NCBI GenBank assembly: GCA_944474755.1 | Contig: OX104115.1 | Span: 38,017,080 to 38,081,079 of the forward strand | From: Limnoperna fortunei | Taxonomy: Eukaryota > Mollusca > Bivalvia > Mytilida > Modiolidae | DNA length: 64,000 nucleotides | Direction: 5' to 3' | Shown here: positions 32,943 through 44,514 of the stretch, piece by piece | How positions within the stretch are numbered: the stretch's first letter is position 1 | Layout: every line of letters begins with the position of its first letter | Made by a program: the position numbers and the translations under genes | The notes under the pieces: generated by a model | The model's database searches: none | What the model saw: the letters and a program-made list of their open reading frames with translations, nothing else | Told to the model about the DNA's origin: nothing

Positions 32943-35158
32943 CTAGAGGCTCTTAAGAGCCTGTATCGCTCACCTGACTTACAAAAACACTTTTTAAGAC
33001 AATACTTTTCTTGCAAATTTTGATATTTAATGCTAAAGAGTTTATGTGAAGATGCTGTTTCTATGAATGTTGCCATGTTGAATTTACAATCAGCAGTAGG
33101 AGTGTTTCTGAGAAGAAGCAGTTTTTGTTTTTTCATAGGTTAGTATGTTAAGTGATGTTCCATACTAGTAGTGGCAGCAATCTTGTATTTTGGATCGAAA
33201 CAAACAACTCAAAATTGGTAGAGAACCATACAATATCACATATCCTAAAATCTGCCAAGCTGTCTGTGAGAAAACGAATTTTAAAATCTCAGCATGTCAG
33301 AACGCATTTACAGCTCTGGCAGCCATGTTGAATTTCCTATCGGCTCAAAACATACTTAAAATAATAAGATTACTATCACTTCTGAATTATTTGGTTAAAT
33401 TGTGTGGAACTGAGTTTCAGAGAAGAAGCTGTTTGTATGGTTTTCCCATAGGGTCCTATGTTAAGCTGTGTTCCACCGTGGTGGCCTCTTGGAATTTAGA
33501 TCGCCACAAAAAACTAAAATTTTGTAGAGGACCATCTAAGGTACATTTGTGCAATATTTCAAATCAATCTGCTAAGCGGTTTGTAAAAAGAAGATTTTTG
33601 AAATTTCAGCCAATCAGAACCCATTAGTTGCCCTGGAAGCCATGTTCAATTTGCAATTGGCTCAAAAAACTCAAAATAATAAGATAAATAATCATTTCTT
33701 CATAATTTGGCTTCATTTGTGTGGAACAGTTTCAGAGAAGACGTTGTTTGTATGTTTTTCCCATAGGGTCCTATGTTAAACTATGTCCTGTGATGGCGGC
33801 CATCTTGGATTTTGGATCGGAACAAAAAACTCAAACCTTGTAGAGGACCACATAAGGTACATTTCTGCTATATTTTAAATCAATCTGCCAAGCAGTTTAT
33901 GAGAAGAAGATTTTTGAATTTCAGCCAATCAGAACGCATTAATGGCCCTGGAAGCCATGTTGAATTTGCAATTGGCTGGAAAAACCCAAAATAATAAGAT
34001 AATTATGCAACCTTCATTTCCTTATTAATTTGGCTTCATTGTGTGGAACAGTTTCAGAGAAGAAGTTGTTTATATGTTTTTCCCATAGGGTCCTATGTTA
34101 AACTATGTCCTGCGATGGCGGCCATCTTGGATTTTGGATCGGCACAAAAAACTCAAACTTTGTAGAGGACTATCAAAGGTACATTTCTGCAATATTTCAA
34201 ATCAATCTGCCAAGCAGTTTATGAGAAGAAGATTTTTGAATTTTAGCCAATCAGAACACATTAACGGCCCTGGAAGCCATGTTAAATTTGCAATTGGCTC
34301 GAAAAACCCAAAACAATAAGATAATTATGCAGCCTTCATTTCCTTATTAATTTGGCTTAATTGTGTCAAACAGTTTCATAGAAGAAGTTGTTTATATGTT
34401 TTTCCTATAGGGTCCTATGTTAAACTATGTCCTGCGATGGCGGCCATCTTGGATTTTGGATCGGCACAAAAAACTCAAACTTTGTAGAGGACCATCTAAG
34501 GTACATTTCTGCAATATTTCAAATCAATCTGCCAAGCAGTTTATGAGAAGAAGATTTTTGAATTTCAGCCAATCAGAACACATTAATGGCCCTGGAAGCC
34601 ATGTTGAATTTGCAATTAACTCGAAAAACCCAAAACAATAAGATAATTATGCAACCTTCATTTCCTTATTAATTTGGCTTCATTGTGTGGAACAGTTTCA
34701 TAGAAGAAGTTGTTTATATGTTTTTCCTATAGGGTCCTATGTTAAACTATGTCCTGCGATGGCGGCCATCTTGGATTTTGGATCTGCACAAAAAACTCAA
34801 ACTTTGTAGAGGACCATCTAAGGTACATTTCTGCAATATTTCAAATCAATCTGCCAAGCAGTTTATGAGAAGAAGATTTTTGAATTTCAGCCAATCAGAA
34901 CGCATTAATGGCCCTGGCAGCCATGTTTCATATTTGATCAGCACCAAAAACTCAAACTTTGTTAAGAACCACCCAATAAACATTCCTGCCAAGTTTGGTT
35001 CCAATTGGCCAAGTGGTTGTGGAGAAGAAGATTAAAATGTAAAAAGTTTACGGCCGACGACGACGAAGACGACGACAACGACGACGACGACGACGGACGC
35101 AAAGTGATGAGAATAGCTCACACTGACCCTTTGGGTCAGGTGAGCTAAAAAGCATTAA
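32943..35158 (-). mobile_element. HINE-like element, copy D, complete, with 322-bp tandem units
   Basis: Both termini are present. On the left are the hairpin AGGCTCTTAAGAGCCT (32947-32962) and GCTCACCTGA (32968-32977). On the right are TCAGGTGAGC (35136-35145) and TAAA; the two 10-mers are exact complements. Next to the right end lies a GAC-rich microsatellite (35053-35099) followed by GACGCAAAGTGATGAG. The core has units starting GGGTCCTATG at 33451, 33766, 34088, 34410 and 34732 (spacing 315, 322, 322, 322), the last ones nearly identical. Each recent unit carries ATGGCGGCCATCTTGG. Architecture fits Helentron-associated elements. Copy C abuts the hairpin end directly. Frames of 60-145 codons here repeat with the units and are not genes. 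Confidence 0.7.
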
Positions 35159-35270
35159 ATTTTCTCTACACAAATATGGCACCTGGTCTGCTCACACATG
35201 CACGAATATTATATATTGAATCCTATACCTGTTACAAATAAAATCAGAATCTAGCAATTTTGGTATTATT

Positions 35271-35905
35271 TAAACTAGAGTGAAAAAACTGTGAGCAATG
35301 CTCACCATTTCTGACAATTTCTTCGAAAATTCACATGTTCTTAATTATGAACTTGATACTTAATCTAGTGTAGACAGAGTTGCAAATAAACATGATAAAA
35401 CATGTTCATTTTTTTTTCTATGGCAAACACCATTTCAATCAAAATGTTATGTATCAAATTCCATTCAGTGGTGTAGGAGGAGTTGTGCATAATAGATGGG
35501 TACTAGTATTCCCTTATGTCAATGACAAAGTCCATGTTTTTCTAATGCAAACCCCAAATATCGTTCTGATCAAAATTTTAAATTTCAGGTGCACAAAGTC
35601 ATCAAATTCCATTCAGTGGTGTATGACATGTATGAGGAGTTGTGCATAAGAGATGAGTATCCCCTTATGTCTATGATAAAGTCCATGATTTTCTATGGGA
35701 AACACCAAATATCATTCTGACCAAATTTTAAATATCAGGTGCACAATGGCACCATGTGACAAAGATTCTGTGTAAGTTTCATCAAATTCTATTCAGTGGT
35801 GTAGGAGTAGTTGCAAATAACAAAGTGTAATGGACGGACGGAAGGATATGCAGACGACGGACAGACACCCCCATCACAATACCCCCCAACAAAAACCTGT
35901 ATGGA
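35271..35905 (-). repeat. Another dispersed repeat with 150-180-bp monomers
   Basis: It starts CTAGAGTGAAAAAACTGTGAG with GAGCAATGCTC as a small hairpin, and contains three monomers marked by CAAATTC(C/T)ATTCAGTGGTG at about 35455, 35602 and 35783. It ends in a GGAC-rich stretch (GGACGGACGGAAGG, about 35832-35875) and ACACCCCCATCACAATACCC. Same general architecture as the HINE-like elements but different sequence. No gene. Confidence 0.55.
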
Positions 35906-37289
35906 AAAATGTTTAAGCATAGCAGAGTTGTCGCTTACAAAACTTCATCAAAACAATATTGCCATTTAGATTTTCCTATTGGTATAAAAAACAAAAAAAT
36001 CAAGAGGACCATCCAACCAATACTGCTAGTAAGTTTTGTTTCCATTAGTCAACTGGTTTTAGAGAAGAAGCCTTTTAAAAAATTTTTCCAAAGGGTCCTA
36101 TGTTAAACAGACTTATTTTAGATGCTGACTTTTTAGCCCCATCTGCTCCTCTTTTCAAAAAGTTAGAAAAAAATGTATTTTAGTTCATAAATGTATTAAT
36201 AATGAAGCCCCACAATATCTTACAAGAAAGATAAATTACATCTCCAATGAAAATCCTTATCAATTACGAAATGCAACAAATGGGGATTTGTGTATTCCAA
36301 AACCAAAAACAGAACTTTTTAAACAATCCTTTTTCTATTCTGGACCTTTTCTCTGGAATAGACTTCCAATCACTGTAGGTTCATGTAAATCTCTAGATAC
36401 TTTTAAGATTAAATTAAAATCATTTTTATTGAATACACAAAATCAAGAGATAATTTAGACAATTTATAATGTTATATTTTGTATACAATATGGACCTTAA
36501 CATTTAAATGTTTAATGTTTCTTGTTCATCTGTTTTAATGATACGTGGTTGTTTGCTTCACTATTTTAAATGTATTGTGAACTTTCATTTTCTTTTTTTT
36601 TTTTTTGTAATTGTGTAATACATGTATTATTTTATCTCTTGTATTCATGTAACTTTGTATGATGAACTTTATGAGGGCCTCAGGGAAGATTAGTTTTTAA
36701 CTAACTGAGTTACCCTCTTTAAATAAAGCATTTATTATTATTATTATTATTAAACAAAGTCCTGCGTGGTGGCCATTTTGATGCTCCAATTGGCATATTA
36801 TAAAAAACATAAACTTTATCAAGGACCATCCAAAATAATATTGGTAGTAAGTTTTGTTTCCATTGGTTAATCAGTTTCAGAGAAGAAGCCTTTTAAACTT
36901 TTTTCCCACATGGTCCAATGTTAAACCAAGTTCTGCAGTGATGAATTTCCAGTTAGCATAGAAAACATAAACTGTATAGTATACAGGACCATCCAAACAA
37001 TATTGCTAGTAAGTTTGTTTTGATTGGTTAAATGGTTTCAGAGAAGAAGCACTTTTAAACTTTGTTCCCATAGGGTCCTATGTTAAACTAAGTCTTGAGG
37101 TGGTGGCCATATTGGTTTTCTAATCCAAATAAAAAACACAAACTTTGTAAAGGTCCATCCAATGAACATTAAGTCCAAGTTTGATTTCAATTGGCCAAGT
37201 GGTTCAGAGAAGAAGATTGAAATGTAAAGTTTACAGACGCTGACGACGACAGACGCAAAGTGATAACAATAAGGGTCAGGTGAGCTAAA
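35906..37289 (-). mobile_element. HINE-like element, copy E, with about 166-bp monomers and a nested LINE end
   Basis: Monomers marked by AGTTTTGTTTCCATT.GT, CAGAGAAGAAGCCTTTTAAA and GG(G)TCC(T/A)ATGTTAAAC lie at about 36092, 36908 and 37073; the period is about 165 bp once the insertion is removed. The right end has GACGACGACAGACGCAAAGT and GGGTCAGGTGAGCTAAA (about 37266-37283), the family 5' terminus on the minus strand. The 3' hairpin terminus is missing. Confidence 0.6.
36110..36749 (+). pseudogene. 5'-truncated LINE: RT C-terminus, 3' UTR and ATT tail
   Basis: It is inserted in copy E and flanked by TTAAACA at 36103-36109 and 36750-36756. An open stretch (about 36172-36459, stop TAG) encodes VHKCINNEAPQYLTRKI, LRNATNGDLCIPKPKTELFK, FFYSGPFLWNRLPITV and SLDTFKIKLKSFLL. 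This is the standard extreme C-terminus of CR1/Jockey-like LINE ORF2. The 3' UTR ends in AAATAAAGCATT with a TTA repeat tail. Target duplication and tail show a target-primed insertion younger than the host element. Confidence 0.88.
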
Positions 37290-37498
37290 AATGGAACTAA
37301 AAGTAGCATCAAACAAGCTGTTTATAAAAGACTTACCAGGAAATTGACAAATCTTGTGCAAAATGTGCAGTACAAGGAGGATAAAACTACCACTCTGTTG
37401 ACAGCCACACCAGCTAAACTGTTACGTCCACAGTCAAGCGTCACCAAACAGCCTCAATCAGTATCCTATGCTGTGAACAGACAAAAAAAATATATTTA
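37286..37498 (+). other. Open stretch of about 70 codons, possible exon relic
   Basis: Directly after the right end of copy E the plus strand reads NGTKSSIKQAVYKRL, TNLVQNVQYKEDKTTTLL, AKLLRPQSSVTKQPQSVSY and stops at TGA (about 37498). The composition is protein-like and basic. There is no start codon, and I recognise no domain. It may be a relic of the transposase-like gene downstream, or chance. Low confidence. Confidence 0.25.
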
Positions 37499-37839
37499 TT
37501 GATCAATCCTAAGTAAAAATAATGATATACACAACATAAATACTAGAACAGGGTGTATTACTGTAGATGTACAAACTGGAAGATATAACAGTATGAATAA
37601 AACTTTGATGTGGTAGGAAAGCTGCAAAGATGAATGTAACTATTCAAGCCACCACGAGTCAACTTCCTATATCCACCACAAGCTTTCGCAAAATAATTCT
37701 GGGAACAAATACTCCTGCTCCATCAATAAAGGGCCTGCAAAATGGGGCAATGCTTTGTAACCACAATTTGTAGATATAAACAAAAAGCAAATGCAGTCAA
37801 CGCAAACAGCTAGTGGAGGTAAACAACCTACGCTGCAGA

Positions 37840-38690
37840 GAAAATCCATGTGCAGTTATTTTACAAGGCGATGGTGCCTATATTAAATCCATCGACTCGG
37901 GAAAGTTGTTTATATAGTGGCTGAAAATGAATATGAAGACAAAAGTGACGCAAAATATAACATGTATACGCTGCGTTCCATGCATCCAGTTAATGCTCAA
38001 AATTAACAGAATGAACAGTGTACACCCCAATGCAGCTCAAACATAACATTTATGAAAAGTATTGGTGATGAATATTCCTTGGCAAAACAAGCACTGACTG
38101 AGCTAAACACAGATGGACTTGAAGCAAAGCACTTATCAACAGATTCCAATAGTTCAGCATTTAAAGCCGCTCAGGATTTATACAATGAAAATATTACAAC
38201 CACACACCCTGAACATTTCCTGTATACCATACACTTTGCAACAATCACAGAAAAAGTATTAAGAAGTGTCCAAATATAGTTAAAATAATGCCAGTCAAAA
38301 CAAAGGCTGCCAGGAAAAGATACTCAACAATTTTGCATTAGATTTACGTACATGTATTAGAAAGGTGTCGAGCAGAGTATCAACAGGCTATTGACAAATG
38401 TGGAGGAAACTTTCAGAAAATTCAAAATAAAATTTCATACATTTGAGATGCAATACCGTAATGTTACATTTATTTTGGACAACATGAACTGTGTCAGCGT
38501 CATTCACAGGCGGGAAGAAGAATGGCAATCCAAATGGAATTTATTCAACCAGAATTTTAAAATCCTGAATTCAGTTGAAAATGCAAGTGCTAATAGACAG
38601 TGCGTGAATTATCAACTGGGACTTTAGACCAGAAAAAATTTAAATACAGAAATGTTAAGGATTCAACAGAAGTTTAAGTCGGTCAAATAA
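37840..38690 (+). pseudogene. Decayed transposase-like gene (uncharacterised bivalve family)
   Basis: The longest intact piece (38052-38279) starts MKSIGDEYSLAKQALTEL and continues LSTDSNSSAFKAAQDLYNE, TTHPEHFLYTIHF and a stop. After frame changes come RCRAEYQQAIDKCGGNFQK (about 38367-38423), ELCQRHSQ (about 38487-38510) and ANRQCVNYQLGL (about 38590-38625, stop at 38627). The order and spacing match a large protein family that I recall as abundant in bivalve and cnidarian genomes and associated with DNA transposons. There the corresponding motifs are a T-D-P-D-S-S-A stretch, a PEH...DTRH stretch and CVNYRLGP. At least three frameshifts and several stops make it a pseudogene. The superfamily is uncertain, with Mutator-like one possibility. 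A weakly coding lead-in (ENPCAVILQGDGAYIKSID) begins about 37840. Confidence 0.6.
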
Positions 38691-40404
38691 TGTAACACTT
38701 AACAAACTTTGAAGGCAGAGTCCTTACATACATGTACATGTGTATATGCAGCTATTCACAGTGTGAATTTAGGTCCAGTTAAATCTCTTCTTCTCATGTC
38801 AAAGTCTTGGTATACCTCTGACCATGGGATCTACTATTGAACAATCTCTTTAATCAATACAAAAAATAAAATGGATAGGTTCCAAAAGGAGTATAAATAG
38901 AAACCTGCGTATAAAATAGCTGCTTCAAATAAACAAAAAATACCTGTTTGATATTTATACAACTCAGCAAGCAAAGACAGATTATGAAAAAAATTAACTT
39001 CAGGAGACGGTGAATACAAAACTCCTCCCATCATACAGATCATTTATAAGCCAAAGCAAATGGACTGCAAAGTGTTAAATTTGCAAGAAAATAAAATTTT
39101 ACACATTAAACAAACTTGTTCATAACATAAAATGGCCCTATTCCGTATAATGGATTCGCTCTTGGTTTATACTGTGGGCTTCTTTTACTATGTACTCAGC
39201 AGTGACACATATCTTATTGTGACATAGGTGGCTGCATTCAATGGATTTGTTATTTTTACCTACCTTGGCATATCAATGGGACTTAATCTGAGCCTAATCA
39301 TATACTCCACTCGATATGCCCTCTCTTTCCAACAATCCTTTGCAGGCCAAGTTACATTTGGACCCCATGGCCTCTTTTGTCAACATAGACCCCCCTCACA
39401 GTATACATCCATGATTTTGTCCTAAAATCCCAAATTTTCTGGTAAAATTTTTCCTCCAAACCTTGGAAAAGGTCCTCCATGACAATGAAATCTGGAAAAC
39501 ATTTGTAAAAAGCATCTTAATCAATTAAGTGTTTTGAAAAGGTTAAGTGAACGAAAAGTACTATTGCCTATAGAATACAATTTCCCATTGCTTTTTACAT
39601 ATCTGACAATAGTAGTGTTTTCTCTTCTAATTTTTTAAGAAAAAGAATTTTGAACTCAAATCTGAATAGAATGGAAGAAGATTCACTGGATGTGAAATTT
39701 TCAGGGAAACAAGTATACCATCACATTGCGTTTTGATGATAACAGATAACAGTACAAAGCTACTATTAACATTGGCACTCATGACAAACAACACTAAAGC
39801 TACAGCAGCTATGTGCCTCCTATGTAAAAAATCTTGACACTTGTCTCATTTCCTTTTTGTACAACTCATTATTTTAGTATACTTACATTTTTTCATTGAG
39901 TTAAGTGTGTCATTCAACAATGTGATGTAGTGAAGGGTATAATTCAACAAGCATATAACAGTTAAACACAGTGAACAATCTTTCACAGCAACTGGGTGTG
40001 ATTAAATTTGGTTTCTTATTTAACATATTATTAATTTCATTACTGTCTGCAAAATTTAGATAAAGGGGGTAAAGATTTATATATTAATTCTTTTATTTTG
40101 TTAAAACAATATTTAAAATGTTTGGATAGCAGATTTTGGTTGAAATACTACACCAACTACGTACACAAAGTACACGTATACTGCCTAAGGCACCAATGCA
40201 GGGGAAGCAACTCTGGATTGGTACATGAGTCTTGTTATGTAATTAATGAATTAATCTAATGGTAACGGAAATTTGCTCTAGCAAGCGCAGATGTCATGAT
40301 TATGTTTACGTCTGTCCAGTTTAACACTACCTGAGGCATTTATTAACTGAAGGTATTGCCTATTAACAGAAGGTATTGCCCACAGCTTTAATCCATTGAA
40401 TAAA
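38691..40404. other. No gene seen
   Basis: Unique-looking AT-rich DNA. The 65-aa frame at 39228-39425 and the 69-aa minus frame at 38834-39043 show no domain, splice context or sustained coding composition. No repeat termini recognised. Confidence 0.45.
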
Positions 40405-41075
40405 CAATACTAGAGGTTCCCATGAGCCTGTAATCCCTCACCTGAAACCCAAATGACTTCAACTATATTTAAAAATTTTTAAAATTAACAGTTTCAGTCT
40501 AGTTGTTATAGCTTTTAAGTTACTGTGCAAAAACTAAACATTTCTTCAAAAAATTTTAGTTAAGTACAATAACTCCTATAAGGTGCCATCAGACAATTTC
40601 TGAAAATTAAATGGTTTTGTAGGCCTTGTCCTTCAGGGAAATTTAGAAATTTACAGTTGTACTCTAGGTGTGTTATAGACTAATTTATAATACAAAAACT
40701 ATTCATTTGTCCAAATTCATAATTAAAAGGGCAATAATAATAAAATCATCTTGCAATTTTGGACTAAGCAATCATTTGTAGGGCTTCTATTGCTGATCAT
40801 TTGTGCAATTTAAAGTTTCAATCTAGCTGCTACAGTTTTCAAGTTACAGGACGAAAATTTCAAAAAAAAACTTGTCATTTAAGGGCAATAATCCCTATAA
40901 GGAGTCATCTGACAATTTCAGCCAAATTAAGTGAATTGTAAGGCTTTTATTGCTGATCATTTTTGCTAGGTATAATTTCACTCTAGCTGTTATGGTTAAA
41001 GGACAAAAACTGAAAATTTCATAAAAATCACCATTTAAGGGCAATAACTCCTATCTGACAATTTCAGACTTATAT
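40405..41075 (-). mobile_element. HINE-like element, copy F, truncated
   Basis: The left end reads CTAGAGGTTCCCATGAGCCT, then TCCCTCACCTGA, a diverged 3' terminus of the family on the minus strand. Monomers with GGCAATAA(C/T)(T/C)CCTATAAGG and CATC.GACAATTTC recur at about 40565, 40731, 40884 and 41040 (spacing 153-166 bp). The 5' terminus is absent. Confidence 0.6.
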
Positions 41076-42449
41076 GGTGAATTGTCGGGCTTGACAGATA
41101 ATACTATTGTTGGCAAATTAAACAACAACCAGATGTGTACAAAGTGGGGATTATTGTGTCAATTCTCTGTCTTTGAAGTGCTGAAGAGAGATTTTACAGG
41201 TAGTTGGCCTGTGTGTCAAAAGCAAAACATCTTTTACAATCCAATCAACAGGTGTGGCACGAAAAACATAAAGATGGGAGTAACATACCTTCATAGACTT
41301 TCACATTTTAAAACAAAATTTACGCATCTTTTCCAGCTTTCAGGGTTGCAATAATTTAATCAAAAATTTTAAAATGTATAATGATCTCAAGTTATTTTGT
41401 ATTTGCTATATTTTTCACTAAACCTACATGTATAACTGACAAGTATGCTGAGCTAATGTGTTTTCGATAGGTTAACTTAGTGCATTGGCAGATCAAGAAA
41501 CAAAATAATTCTTTAATGTGAATTCAATAATTTCCAGGCTAGGGTCCTGTTTTCGCCATATTTTTATCGATCCCTCTACCTTTTGTTATCAGATTATACC
41601 ATACATACTTAATTGAACATGTTAACAGTGTGTTAGAAATAAATGTAAGGTTTTTTTGATGACCAATGTGCTGATTTATAGAAGATAACAATTTGAGGCT
41701 TTATAAATGCTAGTAATGTCAAATACATCATTAATTGAACATAAAAGATCTGCATTGAATTTTATTCCTTATAATAGGGTCAAATATATTTTACACTTCT
41801 GAGCATGAATTGTTTGAGTGGGATACCACTGTCTGTATTTCATATGTTTATAGTGAGTCTGAAAAACTTGGAAAAAGACTATGAAAATTTTTTATAAATT
41901 GTCTACAAATATATCCAGTCAACCAGGCAAATTTCACAAAAATACCATTCTGAGCCTCTTAAATTGAAATAAGATAATGGCTGTTTGGACTGTAACAACT
42001 TCTCTTGTGATTTATTTTAAATAAAAATTAATACCTCCCCTCTAGACCCTCATTCTAATGGTTAACTCTTTATGTCACATGATGACACTTTGGCAAAACA
42101 CAAAAGTGCAGGCGACAATTCAAGTTAAGTTTAGAGTGATTAATAGCTAGAACTGATGAAATTTGTAGGCAAGCATGAAAGGGCTTAAGAAAAATGGTGG
42201 AAAAGGACAATAGATAAAAGATAAGTGTATTTGCTTTTTTAGCAAGCATTATTTTTTAAAGTTGTACTACATATGTCAAATGTATCAGGTTTGGGTTTTG
42301 GTTCTGTATAGAACAAAAAATAAACCAGCCATCGAAAACAGTTTACGAAACGATATTTGATAGTATTTGGAAAATGCTTATACTAAATACATGTGGGAAA
42401 AATACTCCTTTAGTTTCATATTTAAAATTACAAACTCAACAATAGCCAT
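41076..42449. other. No gene seen
   Basis: AT-rich DNA without recognised repeats. The 90-codon frame at 41082-41354 begins inside the last monomer of copy F and has no recognisable domain. I do not call it. Confidence 0.45.
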
Positions 42450-42560
42450 TGTTAAAGAGACGAACTGTAAGATGGTAACAATATAAACAATCATTCTTTG
42501 TAAAAACAATCACTGAGTGGAACCGACTTCCTTCAACAGTGTCATATCGATCCCAGAATA
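42450..42560 (+). pseudogene. LINE ORF2 C-terminal scrap
   Basis: One frame reads RTVRW, a stop, then QYKQSFFVKTITEWNRLPST (about 42490-42545). SFF-x-RTI-x-EWNxLP is the hallmark near the C-terminus of many LINE ORF2 proteins. The fragment is short, contains a stop and lacks a tail. Confidence 0.6.
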
Positions 42561-43058
42561 AAAATTGGTAAATAGTATACAATTATTTCTTTTTATTCCT
42601 TTTTATTCTTTGTTTGATTTTATATTATGATCTCAGTTAAGGTAAATCATAAATTTGTGCTCTTTCTCCAGTTCCTTGTTTTTCACAATCATCTCTTGTC
42701 TTGTTCGGACGGTATGCGAACACTATACAGGGTTCTCACTAGGATTTTTTTATGGCTAGTCCTGGGACTCATCACTTTTTGGAATGACGAGTCCCAATCT
42801 GTCTTGGTGAGTCCATAAAGTTGACTCGACCAAACTACCGGTACTGCATGACGTTACCATGAGTAATACATTAAGTTTTGTTTTGTAACATTATGAACAT
42901 CTTCATGTTTTTTTTTATACTAAAATCCCTGTTGAAACCAATGGATTACTATAGGACAGCTTAATCTACATGTTTCCAGAATGAAAAGATATTAAAAATA
43001 TTTGTTTTGGTAGTTTTGCTTTGTGTGGACCTAATATTGTATGATATATTTCTGTTTA

Positions 43059-43562
43059 GGCCAAAATAAATTAATTGGGTGTTTCCGGTTTCCCAACCCT
43101 ACCTCCAGCTTGGACGTCGACCCTAAAACATTTTATCAACTTTAAAAAAATCCCGATTTTTTTTCAGGTCATTTCCATGTACAATTTAAATTTTTTTAAC
43201 TGCGTCTTAAAAATGTTTGTAACTAACAGAAAATGAAAGTGATTCAAGTGCCTTTAAAACACAGATTTTGAAGCATGGCGTGCCGACAGCCATTTAGTGT
43301 TATTGCAATTCGAATTGCAAAATGCGACCACGTACAGGAACCTAAGAGTTTCATGACATCGCTTCTCAATCACTCAGACATGATGAGCGTTTTTAAAGTT
43401 AATCATTACACCTCTTCCGCGGACGATTGAATGAAAAGCAGTACATGCATGAAGTATTGAAAACAAAATAAAATGTTTTAATAAAATAGATTTTTTCCCT
43501 ACCTACCCAACCTACTTTTTTCACGAGTGAAATAGGAAACACACTATTAATTTATTTTGGCC
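43059..43562. mobile_element. MITE with GGCCAAAATAAATTAAT ends
   Basis: The left end, GGCCAAAATAAATTAAT then GGGTGTTTCC, is complementary to the right end, GGAAACACACT then ATTAATTTATTTTGGCC, with few mismatches. The interior includes poly-T/A tracts and no coding frame. The target duplication is unclear. Confidence 0.7.
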
Positions 43563-43936
43563 TTACTGTCTGTGTGTACTTAGAATTAAGAAGTTGGTCA
43601 GGGTTGAGGCATTTGCAATTCAATAATGAAGTTTGCTGTGAAATTTATTTAAACTTTTCAAACTTAAAAATGTAGGTTTGTACATGTAATCTTCTACTGA
43701 GATAAAAATTTAGTCTGAATGAGCATGGGAAGATACACATAATTTTATTGTGACCATATTTATATATCCCAAGAATTTAGTATCGTTTATGGAAGGGAAT
43801 TATGAATTAACACCATTTATTTCTGTTGGTTATTTGAAGTCTGCATGGCTTCATCTGGGAGAAAATGTATGGATTCAGTGTGATAAGAGGTAACACCTCA
43901 GTTTAAATAATTTGACTACACATGTAATTGTATATC

Positions 43937-44514
43937 CTCACAAGTCAGGGTTTCTGTGTCCACATGTGTCCACAAAACCATGACAAACTTAGCTAGGAAA
44001 TTCCTGGGCTAGAAGTCACTATTTTGATTAGCTACATCATACCTTAAAGTAGCCAATCAACAGCTCACTTTCATTCACGACTTGGTTAGGGATATCCTGG
44101 GCCCGGCGCCATAAACATTTTCATTGCTGAGAATTTTTTTATTCTCAATTTCATCCAATCAAATCTTTTCGTTTGCCTTGTTGTCATGGTAGTTGAGTAA
44201 ATTCTCATGCTGAGCAAAATATTTTTACTCAAGTAGGTTTTATGGTGCTGGGGCCAGATGTTGAATGTAAATAAAGCAAACGGATGTGTTGCATAGACCA
44301 TGTGAAAATCCGTGTATTTTGTAGTTATTAGTTGCATTTTCGTTTTCTTCCAACTCGAGAATCACTACTGCCAAACACTTGATTCTTTCAAGCACTTTCA
44401 TTGGTTGATGTTTTGAAGGTTAACATCATACGAAAAATCTTCTAGCCAGGGAATTAAGCTAAGTTTGTCAGGGTTTCATGGACAGATGTGGACACAAAAA
44501 CCCTGACTTGTGAG
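43937..44514. mobile_element. MITE with about 75-bp inverted repeats
   Basis: The left arm starts CTCACAAGTCAGGGTTTCTG and continues with GTGTCCACA, TGACAAACTTAGCT and TTCCTGG.CTAGAAG. The right arm (about 44438-44514) is its near complement, ending CTTGTGAG. A second element (44098-44252) is nested inside. A solo right end of the same family lies at 10946-11057. No coding frame. Confidence 0.78.
44098..44252. mobile_element. Small MITE nested within the 43.9-kb MITE
   Basis: TGGGCCCGGCGCCATAAAC at the left is mirrored by GTTTTATGGTGCTGGGGCCA at the right with few mismatches, and CTGAGAAT/ATTCTC words pair inside. Length is about 155 bp. The 83-aa minus frame over 44086-44337 merely crosses it. 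Confidence 0.65.

Noticed and set aside
33190..35035. Five related plus-strand frames (60-145 codons) in copy D
   Set aside because: They recur with the 322-bp tandem unit of a non-coding mobile repeat and differ in frame breaks. The protein text has no domain.
39228..39425. 65-aa open frame
   Set aside because: Composition and context give no coding support and no domain is recognisable.
41082..41354. 90-aa open frame after copy F
   Set aside because: It begins inside a repeat monomer. No domain, splice site or promoter is evident, so I could not support it as a gene.
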